A stretch of 6,476 bases of DNA from Acidobacteriaceae bacterium. Its GTDB lineage: Bacteria; Acidobacteriota; Terriglobia; Terriglobales; Acidobacteriaceae. Where the stretch lies: NCBI GenBank assembly GCA_003132825.1, contig PKYX01000424.1, forward strand, positions 4,481 through 10,956. Direction: 5' to 3'. Within the stretch, counting starts at the first letter, position 1; every line of letters starts with the position of its first letter. Below, one piece after another: positions 1 through 6,476 of the stretch. The notes below the pieces were generated by a model. It worked only from the letters and a program-made list of their open reading frames with translations, did not search any database and was not told where the DNA came from. The translations under genes were made by a program, and so were the position numbers.

Positions 1-1001
1 GCCTGCTCATGGCCATTCTCGCTATAGGCGCAACCGGCCATTACGGCGACGTCGTCAAAAGTACCGTCGCGATTATTGTGGAACAGGATGCTCGCTTCCG
101 AGTCCACCGCAACGTAAATGTCGGGCCAGCCGTCGTTATCGAAGTCACATGAAACCGCGGTAATGGAATACCGCGGGCCCGGCTTCAGGACGCCTGACTT
201 CTCGGAAACGTCGGTGAACGTCCCGTCTCCGTTGTTGTGATAAAGAGCATTGGTATCGCCGGGAAGGCCGCGGGGGCCGCACATGGTCGGGATCCCTTTC
301 CATTGGCAGACCGCGGCACTGCCGGGGGACAAACTTTTCTCCGGATCGAGTTTTATGTAGTTGCAGACGAAAAGGTCCAAGTGTCCGTCGCGGTCATAGT
401 CAAGAAACGTACAACCGGCGCCCCAGCGGAGGCGTTCATCGTAAACGCCGGCTTTGCCGGTCACATCTGTAAACGTCCCGTCGGCGTTGTTGTGAAACAG
501 AATGTTGTGCCCCCAGAAGCAACAGAACAGGTCGTCCCAGCCATCGTTGTCATAGTCGCCGACGCAGACGCCGGTCTGCCAACCAGTGCGCGCCAGGCCC
601 GATTTTTCGGTAACATTAGTAAAGGTTCCGTCGCGATTATTTTTGAAGAGCTGGGAGGTAGGTGCTTTCCCTTCCGGCCACTTTTCACCCAAACGCGTTC
701 CGTTGGTGAGATAGATATCCAGCCAGCCATCGCTGTCGTAATCGAAAAAAGCCAGCCCGCTTCCTTTGGCCTCGATGATGTAGCGCTTGTGCTCGACCCC
801 GCCCCAAACGTTGGGAACATTCAGGCCGGCCGGTTGGGCTACGTCTACGAACTGCACTTCCTGAGAGCTGGAGTTTGCATTTCTTGATTCTAGAAGCAAG
901 CCATGTCTCCACCTCCAGAGCGGAGTGGCGAGCGCGTCGAGCAGCGTGTTGCCGAAGACCACCAGAGATGAACCGAGGAAACGCCGCCGAGGCAAACTCA
1001 T
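1..1001 (-). CDS. Exported FG-GAP/VCBS-repeat protein, CRTAC1-like, Tat-type signal (3' partial)
   Basis: The frame is open without a stop from an ATG at 1001 to the left edge: 333 codons seen, C-terminus missing. Residues 1-26 resemble a twin-arginine signal: RRRFLG at 5-10, a hydrophobic stretch, and an ALA cleavage-like site at 23-25. Four calcium-binding-type loops of the form DxDxDGxxD follow at about 87-95, 149-157, 201-209 and 286-294, each followed or preceded by an LxHNNxDGTFTDV-type strand. This is the FG-GAP/VCBS beta-propeller pattern of bacterial CRTAC1-like proteins. C232 and C241 flank a short insertion ending CGPRGLPG, a feature I associate with this family. By family, an ASPIC/UnbV domain is expected past the edge; this is not seen. 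The start is supported by a GGGAGG ribosome site 10 nt upstream. It follows a paralogous gene after 37 nt, so co-transcription is likely. The molecular function is unknown; extracytoplasmic binding is inferred from the fold. Confidence 0.92.
   Translation of the reverse strand, partial: MSLPRRRFLGSSLVVFGNTLLDALATPLWRWRHGLLLESRNANSSSQEVQFVDVAQPAGLNVPNVWGGVEHKRYIIEAKGSGLAFFDYDSDGWLDIYLTNGTRLGEKWPEGKAPTSQLFKNNRDGTFTNVTEKSGLARTGWQTGVCVGDYDNDGWDDLFCCFWGHNILFHNNADGTFTDVTGKAGVYDERLRWGAGCTFLDYDRDGHLDLFVCNYIKLDPEKSLSPGSAAVCQWKGIPTMCGPRGLPGDTNALYHNNGDGTFTDVSEKSGVLKPGPRYSITAVSCDFDNDGWPDIYVAVDSEASILFHNNRDGTFDDVAVMAGCAYSENGHEQ
49..650 (-). repeat. Degenerate 38-bp coding repeats, downstream FG-GAP gene
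   Basis: Four related 38-bp units lie at about 49-86, 208-245, 463-500 and 613-650. Each encodes the strand-turn motif LxxNNxDGTFxxV of the propeller blades. The central part (plus strand, acgtcggtgaacgtcccgtc and variants) is conserved enough at the DNA level to be noticed by eye. They reflect protein blade repetition rather than a mobile or intergenic repeat. Confidence 0.7.
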
Positions 1002-1011
1002 AGGCTCGGCG

Positions 1012-1017
1012 CCTCCC
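1012..1017 (-). promoter_or_regulatory. Ribosome binding site for the Tat-type FG-GAP gene
   Basis: On the minus strand GGGAGG lies 10 nt before the ATG at 1001. It is the best Shine-Dalgarno match at any start in the window and fixes the start, which also places the RRRFLG motif at the protein's N-terminus. It lies in the 37-nt gap after the preceding gene, so the gene can be translated independently even if co-transcribed. Confidence 0.7.
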
Positions 1018-1038
1018 GATGATTGCAATGATTCTTTA

Positions 1039-2778
1039 TCACTTTGGGCCCACGAACTTTGGAAACCGCCGCGGGACGATTCCTATGCCTTCTTTTACTG
1101 CGATGATCTGATCGATCGGCACATTCGTCAAGCGATCCACTTGGCCGCTTGGCCAGGTGATTTCCAGCGATTCGACCTTTGTCCGCGTCCCCAAGCCAAA
1201 ATGAATCCGCGGATCGCTTGCCGACATATAGCCCATGCCCCCCTTTGCCTGTTCCACCTGTACCAATCCCTCGGAGGTCAACTTCAGCGACGCGCCGGTG
1301 CCGTCGCGATTCGATTTTGTTCCGATCAAAAAGATCGTGAGCCAGTGATTGGCATTGCCGCCGTCGTTGCGCAGCAGCGAAGGATAATCGCCGCGGTTAT
1401 TGGTGACGATGTCAATGTCGCCATCATTGTCATAATCGGCGGTGGCAAGACCGCGCCCGGCGATAGGACGCAAAAAATCCGGGCCCAGCGAATCCGAGAC
1501 TTTCTCGAAGCGGCCCTTTCCCAGATTCCTGAACATGAGCAGCGGTTCTTTGTAAGTGACCTCGCCGTGATACAGCTGAACATTATCCAGCATGGCCCCA
1601 TTCAGTTGCAGAATGTCGTTCCAGCCGTCATTGTCGTAGTCCACGAATTTCATCGACACCCCGCTGAGTAGCGAAGCCTTGTTGCCAATTCCCGAGCGAA
1701 ACGTATCGTCGGTGAAAGTTCCGTCTTGATTGTTGTGGTAGAGACGACTCGCTTCAAAATCGAGGTGGGTGATGTACACGTCCTGCCAGCCGTCGCCGTC
1801 CACATCCGCCGCATCAATTCCCATACCCGCTTCATAGCGACCGTCCTCGCTCGCTGCCAGCCCGGAGAACAGGGACACATCTTCAAACGTGCCGTCGTGC
1901 TTGTTGATGAAAAGAAAATTCGGCCAAGTGTCGTTTGCGATGGCGATGTCTGGCCAGCCGTCGTTGTTAAAGTCGGCGAGAACTACCCCCATGCCCTTCG
2001 ATTCGGGCCTGCCGACTCCCGACGCGTTGCTTACATCCGTGAACGTGCCGTCATGATTGTTATGGTAGAGCTTTGTTTTCTGTCCTTTGTAGTTGCCGGG
2101 ATTGCAATACGAGCGGTAACCGGGCCGGCGTTCACCGCACCAAAGATTATTCTTCGGAGTCCATTCGATGTAATTGGTCACGACAAGGTCGAGCCAGCCA
2201 TCCTTATCGTAGTCAAACCATCCTGCACTGGTTGACCATCCTCCTTCGTCCGCCACACCAGCCTTGGCTGTGACATCAGTGAACGTCCCATTGCCGTTGT
2301 TGTGGTAAAGAATCGCCCGGCCATAGCCGGTGACGTACAGATCGGGGTAGCCATCGTTGTCATAGTCGCCGACGGCAACCCCCTGGCCGTAGTGTCCTCC
2401 GCCTCCCACGCCGGCTTGCTCGGTCACGTCGGTAAATGTTCCATCCCCGTTGTTGTGATAAAGCGCGCAGCGTAAAGGATGCGGCGGTCTGTAGGCATCC
2501 GTTGCCGCCGACTGCACAAAAAAGAGGTCCATGAGGCCATCCTGGTCGTAATCGATCCAGGCGACTCCTGTTCCCATGGTTTCGAGGTAGTACTTTTCTT
2601 CGGTTTGGGTGGAATCCTGCAGAAAAGTGATTCCGGCCGCTTGGCGGACATCGGTGTAGCGGACGCCGATCGCAGAGTCCTGTCGCTGCGCCGCCTGTAG
2701 GGCGGAGGAACGTAGCCCCGTCATAAGGCCCAATGCCAGGCTCACTACCAGGATGGCGCTCAATAGTACTTTTACCAT
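1039..2778 (-). CDS. Secreted FG-GAP/VCBS beta-propeller protein with ASPIC/UnbV domain (CRTAC1 family)
   Basis: This is a complete 579-residue protein. Residues 4-20 are a hydrophobic Sec-type signal core with a likely cleavage near residues 29-30 (LQAA). Seven DxDxDGxxD loops start at about 76, 138, 189, 269, 325, 380 and 448, most paired with LYHNNxDGTFTDV-type strands. Seven such units fit a seven-bladed, integrin-alpha-like propeller with calcium-dependent loops. Residues about 500-567 match the ASPIC/UnbV domain: GTGASLKL, then GGMGYMSASDPRIHFGLG, then LEITWPSGQVDRL. The cysteine pair C214/C225 sits where the downstream paralogue has its own cysteine insertion. The ATG at 2778 is the only plausible start: the frame is open upstream to a TGA but has no ATG, GTG or TTG. 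No good Shine-Dalgarno sequence is visible, and a perfect inverted repeat lies 7 nt upstream. The substrate or partner is unknown; surface or periplasmic protein or glycan binding is an inference. Confidence 0.95.
   Translation of the reverse strand: MVKVLLSAILVVSLALGLMTGLRSSALQAAQRQDSAIGVRYTDVRQAAGITFLQDSTQTEEKYYLETMGTGVAWIDYDQDGLMDLFFVQSAATDAYRPPHPLRCALYHNNGDGTFTDVTEQAGVGGGGHYGQGVAVGDYDNDGYPDLYVTGYGRAILYHNNGNGTFTDVTAKAGVADEGGWSTSAGWFDYDKDGWLDLVVTNYIEWTPKNNLWCGERRPGYRSYCNPGNYKGQKTKLYHNNHDGTFTDVSNASGVGRPESKGMGVVLADFNNDGWPDIAIANDTWPNFLFINKHDGTFEDVSLFSGLAASEDGRYEAGMGIDAADVDGDGWQDVYITHLDFEASRLYHNNQDGTFTDDTFRSGIGNKASLLSGVSMKFVDYDNDGWNDILQLNGAMLDNVQLYHGEVTYKEPLLMFRNLGKGRFEKVSDSLGPDFLRPIAGRGLATADYDNDGDIDIVTNNRGDYPSLLRNDGGNANHWLTIFLIGTKSNRDGTGASLKLTSEGLVQVEQAKGGMGYMSASDPRIHFGLGTRTKVESLEITWPSGQVDRLTNVPIDQIIAVKEGIGIVPRRFPKFVGPK
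1703..2463 (-). repeat. Degenerate 38-bp coding repeats, upstream FG-GAP gene
   Basis: Related units at about 1706-1743, 1877-1914, 2033-2070, 2273-2310 and 2426-2463 encode LYHNNxDGTFTDV-type motifs and share bases with the set in the neighbouring gene. The unit at 2426-2463 is nearly identical to the one at 208-245 in the other gene, differing at a handful of positions. Such shared blocks could support recombination between the two genes; this is inference. Confidence 0.65.
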
Positions 2779-2785
2779 TCTCGGA

Positions 2786-2804
2786 GGGTCGATTTCATCG
2801 ACCC
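2786..2804 (-). promoter_or_regulatory. Perfect inverted repeat (hairpin or operator) before the FG-GAP/ASPIC gene
   Basis: The minus strand reads GGGTCGAT-GAA-ATCGACCC, an 8-bp perfect stem with a 3-nt loop, ending 7 nt before the ATG at 2778. It lies where the ribosome binding site should be and no T-run follows on either strand, so it does not look like an intrinsic terminator. It could be an mRNA hairpin affecting translation, or a dimeric DNA-binding site. The 109-nt gap around it (2779-2887) is the largest in the window. I see no convincing -35/-10 promoter pair there. Confidence 0.5.
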
Positions 2805-2887
2805 GAAACTCGCGCTCTAAGCGTTTCCAAATGCTGAACTCACCGGCGCATTCTCAGCGAAACAAGAACTTGCTCTCGGTAAGTGGG

Positions 2888-5437
2888 TCACAGCGTGCGA
2901 TCCGCAATGGTTAGCGCGAACTGCAACAACTGCTGCCTGGCAACCATCGGCATCGGTTCGTTGGCCAAGGAGAGAGACTTCGCCGGAGCTCGCGACAACG
3001 CTTCTTCTATCCGGCCCACGTCCAGGCCGCTGGCCTTGCTTCCCTTGAATCGGTCGAGCACTTCGCGGGCCTTGTCGATTTGTCCGGTTTGGTAATAAAA
3101 AATGCCCAGCGTCGAATAACTGCCGGCCCACTCCGGCAGCAGGTCGACGGCGCGCTCGAAGCGTTGTGCAGCTTGCGCGGTTTTGCCTTGCATCACCGAC
3201 ACGATGCCCAATCCCCAGAGGATTTTCCCAGAGCCGGGAATTCGTGCCAAGCCCTGGTTCAATGTCCGTTCCGCTCCACTGACATCATTTTCGCGCAGTT
3301 GGACCAGGGTCAGCGAAAGGTAATACTGATCATTGTCGGGATTCCGGTCGATCGCGCCGCGAAAAATCTCCGCGGCTTTGCCACTGTCGCCAAGGTGGGC
3401 GTAGATGTCTCCCAGAAGAGCCAGATACGACTCGTCCTGCCGCCCCTCCGGCGAGACTTCATGGAAGACTTGCAGCGCCTCGGCGTACAAACCTTTCCGG
3501 AAGTAAGCGTCCGCGAGATCGAATTTCACGGCATCGGAGTCTGGACTCGCCCGCAGCGCCACCTGGAATTGCCGGATGGCATCGTCATACAAGTGGTACC
3601 GCGCAAGCAGTACACCCACGCCGCACTGGGTCCGGTAATCATTCTCGCTTATCTCATCAAGCTGGGCGATCGCCTTTTGCGCTTCCTCTACTTTCCCCAG
3701 TTTGAGGTAGCTCTCCGCCAGCACGTAGAGATGCTGCGGTTGGTCCAAGTGTTGTTTGGCCTGTTCGCTCAGTTCGGTCACATCGAGCTGAGTTTTCTGC
3801 TCAGCGGAAAGTTTGGAGCGGTTGTCGAGATAATCAAAAAGATTCTGATAGGGTAAAGGTCCCGTGGATACATCTTTCGTGAGGGTCTGAAAAACATTCA
3901 TATCTCGCTGCGCAGCTTCCGTCTGATGGAGGCTTATCTCGGCCATTGCGAGCTTGTAGTATCCGGAAGCAGGATCATGGCTCACCTTCACGAATTTCCT
4001 GAGCAGTTCTACGGCCGCGGCGAATTGCTTGTCGTTCATCCGCAAATTTGCGAGTTCTAACAGCGCTTCCGACAAATTCGGGTCTGTTTTCAAAGCCTGC
4101 TGCAACAACTGTTCGGCTCGCGCATAGTTTCCTTGCCGCTCTTCTATGTAGCCGAGATTAAATAAGCAGGACGCGTTGTGCGAATCCCGCTTGAGACCCT
4201 CGTCAAAATATTTTCGGGCTTCGTCGAATCGTCCCAGATGACGATAAGAAAGCCCCATAAAAGCATAGGATCGCGCCGACGGATCTACCGCGATCAGCTT
4301 CCTGAACTCATCAATAGCCTTCTCCTCCTTGCCCGACATAAAGTAGCTTTCGCCGAGTGCGGCGCGCAGGTCGGCCCTTTGCGGAGCGATTTTCAGCCCT
4401 GATTCGAGCAGCGGAATGGCGTCTTCAAAGTAGTTCTCGGTCATGCTGATCCGCGCCATCAGAAAAATGACATCGGTATTCTCCGGCGCAAGCTTGTGGG
4501 CGCGGACCAGCAGATCCAGAGCATCCAAAGGTTTGGCTTCCTCGGTATCGACCTGCGCCAGCAGATAGAGGGCATCGGTCGAGTCCGGCTTCAGATTCAG
4601 CGCCCGATTCAACACCAGCTCGGCTTTGGCATTATTGCGGCTGCGAAGATAGGCTTGCCCAAGGTTAGACAGGATTTCGAATGTTTCCGGTTGTAGCGCA
4701 TTGGCCTTTTCCAGCTCGAGCTGCGCGGCATGGTTCTGCTTTTCCGCGGCCAGCAGCACCCCCAGCGTGAAATGCAGTTGCACGTCATCTTTCTTCCCAG
4801 CGGAAAGCTCATTCGCCATTTTCAGAGCATCGGCAGTCCGGCCTGCCTCAAAATAGGCGCGGACCAGATTGAAGCGCGTCTCAAGACTCTGCGGACGCAC
4901 ACGCTGAAAGCAGCCAACGGCCGCAGCAGGCGAGCCTTTTGCCATCAGGAGCAAACCGAGATTATAGTTGCCATCACGATTCGCCGGATCCAAACGCAGG
5001 ACTTCCCTGAATTCCTTTTCAGCGAGCCCGGGCTGTCCCAGCGCGATATCCACGTTCGCTAGGTTATTGCGGGTCTGGGTGGAGTTGGGCGCGAGCTTCA
5101 GCGCGTGCTGGAATGCCTCTTGCGCCCTGGGATAGTCCTTTTCCTCGCTATAAACAATGCCTAAGAGGTTATAGCCTTCCACGCTCGCGGAGTGCAGGCT
5201 GAGTTGTTCTTCGATCTTCTCCTTTGCCTGGTCCAGAAGGCCTTGCTGCAGCAACTGTTCCGCTTCCGCAAAACCGGAGTCGGTCTTCGCGGATGGACGC
5301 ACTTCGCCCTCACGCGAGACTGGCTGCTTTTGCGCCGCGAATGCCCCGGGGAAAAAGAAAATCACAAACAGCGCAAGGATTCCATGCCATCTGCGAGATA
5401 CCGTAGGATGTCGCTGAATTGAGAAGGCGATATACAT
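2888..5437 (-). CDS. Large secreted tetratricopeptide-repeat protein
   Basis: This is a complete 849-residue protein. Residues 1-17 are a basic, polar n-region with RR at 15-16, residues 18-30 are strongly hydrophobic, and AFA at 32-34 is a likely signal peptidase I site, so the protein is probably periplasmic or surface-exposed. The mature part is almost entirely TPR: by eye about 14 repeats from 54 to 520, a non-TPR linker at about 521-565 rich in polar residues and aromatic residues, then about 7 repeats from 566 to 804 and a short tail. Typical TPR spacing (LG.xY at helix A, A at position 20, P near 32) is clear, for example at 86-119, 253-286 and 737-770. No catalytic domain is seen, so a scaffolding or binding role is inferred. 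The ATG at 5437 is the only start possible: a TAA lies in frame 18 nt upstream, with no alternative start between. There is no well-placed Shine-Dalgarno sequence; the preceding gene ends 13 nt upstream, so translational coupling is likely. Confidence 0.94.
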   Translation of the reverse strand: MYIAFSIQRHPTVSRRWHGILALFVIFFFPGAFAAQKQPVSREGEVRPSAKTDSGFAEAEQLLQQGLLDQAKEKIEEQLSLHSASVEGYNLLGIVYSEEKDYPRAQEAFQHALKLAPNSTQTRNNLANVDIALGQPGLAEKEFREVLRLDPANRDGNYNLGLLLMAKGSPAAAVGCFQRVRPQSLETRFNLVRAYFEAGRTADALKMANELSAGKKDDVQLHFTLGVLLAAEKQNHAAQLELEKANALQPETFEILSNLGQAYLRSRNNAKAELVLNRALNLKPDSTDALYLLAQVDTEEAKPLDALDLLVRAHKLAPENTDVIFLMARISMTENYFEDAIPLLESGLKIAPQRADLRAALGESYFMSGKEEKAIDEFRKLIAVDPSARSYAFMGLSYRHLGRFDEARKYFDEGLKRDSHNASCLFNLGYIEERQGNYARAEQLLQQALKTDPNLSEALLELANLRMNDKQFAAAVELLRKFVKVSHDPASGYYKLAMAEISLHQTEAAQRDMNVFQTLTKDVSTGPLPYQNLFDYLDNRSKLSAEQKTQLDVTELSEQAKQHLDQPQHLYVLAESYLKLGKVEEAQKAIAQLDEISENDYRTQCGVGVLLARYHLYDDAIRQFQVALRASPDSDAVKFDLADAYFRKGLYAEALQVFHEVSPEGRQDESYLALLGDIYAHLGDSGKAAEIFRGAIDRNPDNDQYYLSLTLVQLRENDVSGAERTLNQGLARIPGSGKILWGLGIVSVMQGKTAQAAQRFERAVDLLPEWAGSYSTLGIFYYQTGQIDKAREVLDRFKGSKASGLDVGRIEEALSRAPAKSLSLANEPMPMVARQQLLQFALTIADRTL

Positions 5438-5450
5438 CGTATGAACTAGC

Positions 5451-6476
5451 TCAATTTAGCATTTCCAGCGCCTGCTGAGCCATCGTGTTCTGCGGTTGTT
5501 GACGCAGCAACATCTGTAGTACCTCTCTTGCCTTCTGCCGGTCATTCAAGGTCACATAGAGCCGGGCCAGATTGAGGTAGGCTTGGTCAAAACTTGGCGC
5601 CGCTTGGATACAGGTCTTGAATTTATCTTCCGCTTCGGAGTAATGCTGCTCGCGAACGAAAAGAACTCCGAGGTTGTTGAGCGCATCGGGATAGTCCGGG
5701 CGTAAGCTGACCGCTTTTTCCAGATACTGCGATGCGCGCGGGACTTCGTCCTGCTGAGCATAGAGCATTCCCAGGCTGTAGTTGACCTCAGGATCTTCTG
5801 GTTCAATTTCGAGCGCCCGGCTCAGGAGTCTCTCTGCTTCATCAAACGATCTCTGCCGCCGATACAGGTTCCCCAGATTCACCAGCGCGACGGCGTAGTC
5901 CGGCCTCAACTGTAACGATTGCTGAAAGTTGCGGATGGCCTGGTCGGTCTGACCTTCCTGCGCGTCGAGCATTCCAAGATTGTTCCATGCTTCCGGATAG
6001 TTCGGACGCAGCTTAACCGTCCCTTCGAGATAGCGGCGCGCCTCCGAGAAATTGTTTCTGCGCAGATACAGCGTTCCCAGGTTGTAACAAGCCTCTGCAT
6101 CATCGGGATTGACGGAAATGGCTTGCTTGAAAGATTCGGCAGCCTGGTCCAGATACCCGTGCTGAAAGAATGCGACCCCGTACGTGAACTGGTTGCGTTG
6201 AAATGTTCCCTGGTAGAGGACTCCTTCGAAGGGAAGCGCTTTGCCAATCCGGTCCTCGGGAGTACGCGGAACCGACTGCAGATCACCCCGCAGATGTTCT
6301 GGGCTGACCAGTCCCTGGTAAACCTTCACGATCATGCCTTTTTTGTCGATGAGGAATGATGTTGGAATGCCGAGGTCGCGGCGGCGGTCGAATAGATAGC
6401 GATAGACGATGTTGTAGATTCCGGCGACCTCCTGTGTCGCGAACAAAGCGGGCAAGGGAAGCGCTTCTCTGGTCAC
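5451..6476 (-). CDS. Thioredoxin-fold/TPR fusion protein (5' partial)
   Basis: The frame is open to the right edge. The 341 codons seen are the C-terminal part, and the GTG at the edge is probably an internal valine. Residues about 1-66 match the second half of a TlpA/redoxin-like thioredoxin fold: a helix, then GIPTSFLIDKKG at 36-47 with the cis-proline loop (P38) and the two edge strands continuing through MIVKVYQG. Any CxxC active site would lie beyond the edge. A linker (67-95) leads to seven TPRs at 96-330, the last six being gapless 34-residue units (127-330), and the protein ends MLN. In Acidobacteria similar redoxin-TPR segments are, as I recall, sometimes fused behind FG-GAP and ASPIC/UnbV domains, so the missing part may be a third propeller; this is inference. 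The stop lies 13 nt before the next gene's start, which indicates an operon. Redox activity cannot be judged without the missing half. Confidence 0.9.
   Translation of the reverse strand: MTREALPLPALFATQEVAGIYNIVYRYLFDRRRDLGIPTSFLIDKKGMIVKVYQGLVSPEHLRGDLQSVPRTPEDRIGKALPFEGVLYQGTFQRNQFTYGVAFFQHGYLDQAAESFKQAISVNPDDAEACYNLGTLYLRRNNFSEARRYLEGTVKLRPNYPEAWNNLGMLDAQEGQTDQAIRNFQQSLQLRPDYAVALVNLGNLYRRQRSFDEAERLLSRALEIEPEDPEVNYSLGMLYAQQDEVPRASQYLEKAVSLRPDYPDALNNLGVLFVREQHYSEAEDKFKTCIQAAPSFDQAYLNLARLYVTLNDRQKAREVLQMLLRQQPQNTMAQQALEMLN

Noticed and set aside
237..887. 216-codon plus-strand open frame
   Set aside because: It lies antisense to the FG-GAP gene. It is rich in Val and Ile because it mirrors Asp/Asn codons, has no domain signature, and the minus frame has clear propeller motifs.
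1022..1029. 8-bp palindrome ATTGCAAT in the 37-nt gap
   Set aside because: It is short, unextended by flanking symmetry, and easily due to chance.
925..1671. 248-codon plus-strand open frame spanning the gap between the two propeller genes
   Set aside because: It is antisense to the conserved ASPIC/UnbV-coding region and has no recognisable motif. A long open frame opposite a gene is common at this base composition.
49..2463. CRISPR-like or intergenic repeat array
   Set aside because: The regularly recurring 38-bp units are inside coding frames, are degenerate, have uneven spacing and encode propeller turns.
2772..2798. Possible 8-codon upstream ORF on the minus strand (MKSTLREW) starting in the hairpin and overlapping the ATG at 2778
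   Set aside because: Start and stop are real in the sequence, but there is no ribosome site, the frame is very short and such frames arise often by chance.
2786..2804. Intrinsic terminator at the inverted repeat
   Set aside because: No T-run follows the stem on either strand, and it lies only 7 nt before a start codon.
2805..2887. Promoter in the 109-nt gap
   Set aside because: A TTGTTT-like -35 can be picked, but no acceptable -10 lies 16-18 nt downstream of it.
3080..3856. 258-codon plus-strand open frame
   Set aside because: It is antisense to the TPR array. It shows no TPR or other family pattern and no ribosome site that I can see, so it is treated as a shadow.

Overview
All four supported genes lie on the minus strand, so the window reads right to left. 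GC content looks to be in the mid-50s percent by eye. There are no RNA genes, insertion sequences, CRISPR arrays or phage genes. Two genes encode exported seven-blade-type FG-GAP/VCBS beta-propeller proteins, and two encode long TPR proteins, one carrying the remnant of a thioredoxin-fold domain. This combination, with ASPIC/UnbV domains and redoxin-TPR fusions, is typical of Acidobacteriota (Terriglobia-like) and some related soil or environmental bacteria. The taxonomic call is an inference from protein families, not from a marker gene.

Layout in transcription order. (1) 6476-5451: the C-terminal part of a protein with half of a thioredoxin-like domain, then seven TPRs; its N-terminus lies beyond the right edge. 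(2) 5437-2888: an 849-residue secreted or periplasmic all-TPR protein with about 21 repeats, starting 13 nt after the previous stop. (3) 2778-1039: a complete 579-residue CRTAC1-like protein with a Sec-type signal, seven DxDxDG-type loops and a C-terminal ASPIC/UnbV domain. A perfect 8-bp inverted repeat sits just upstream of its start. (4) 1001-1: a second FG-GAP/CRTAC1-like protein, not a copy of the third, with a twin-arginine-like N-terminus. It is open at the left edge, and its start at 1001 has a clear ribosome binding site.

Gaps of 13, 109 and 37 nt and the shared strand suggest one operon, with a possible internal control point in the 109-nt gap. The products look like a set of exported, repeat-rich interaction proteins: calcium-loop beta-propellers and TPR superhelices, possibly tied to a thiol-redox domain. 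No enzyme with a visible catalytic site is present in the window, and the biochemical role of this family set is not known to me. No stretch longer than about 110 bases lacks a gene.
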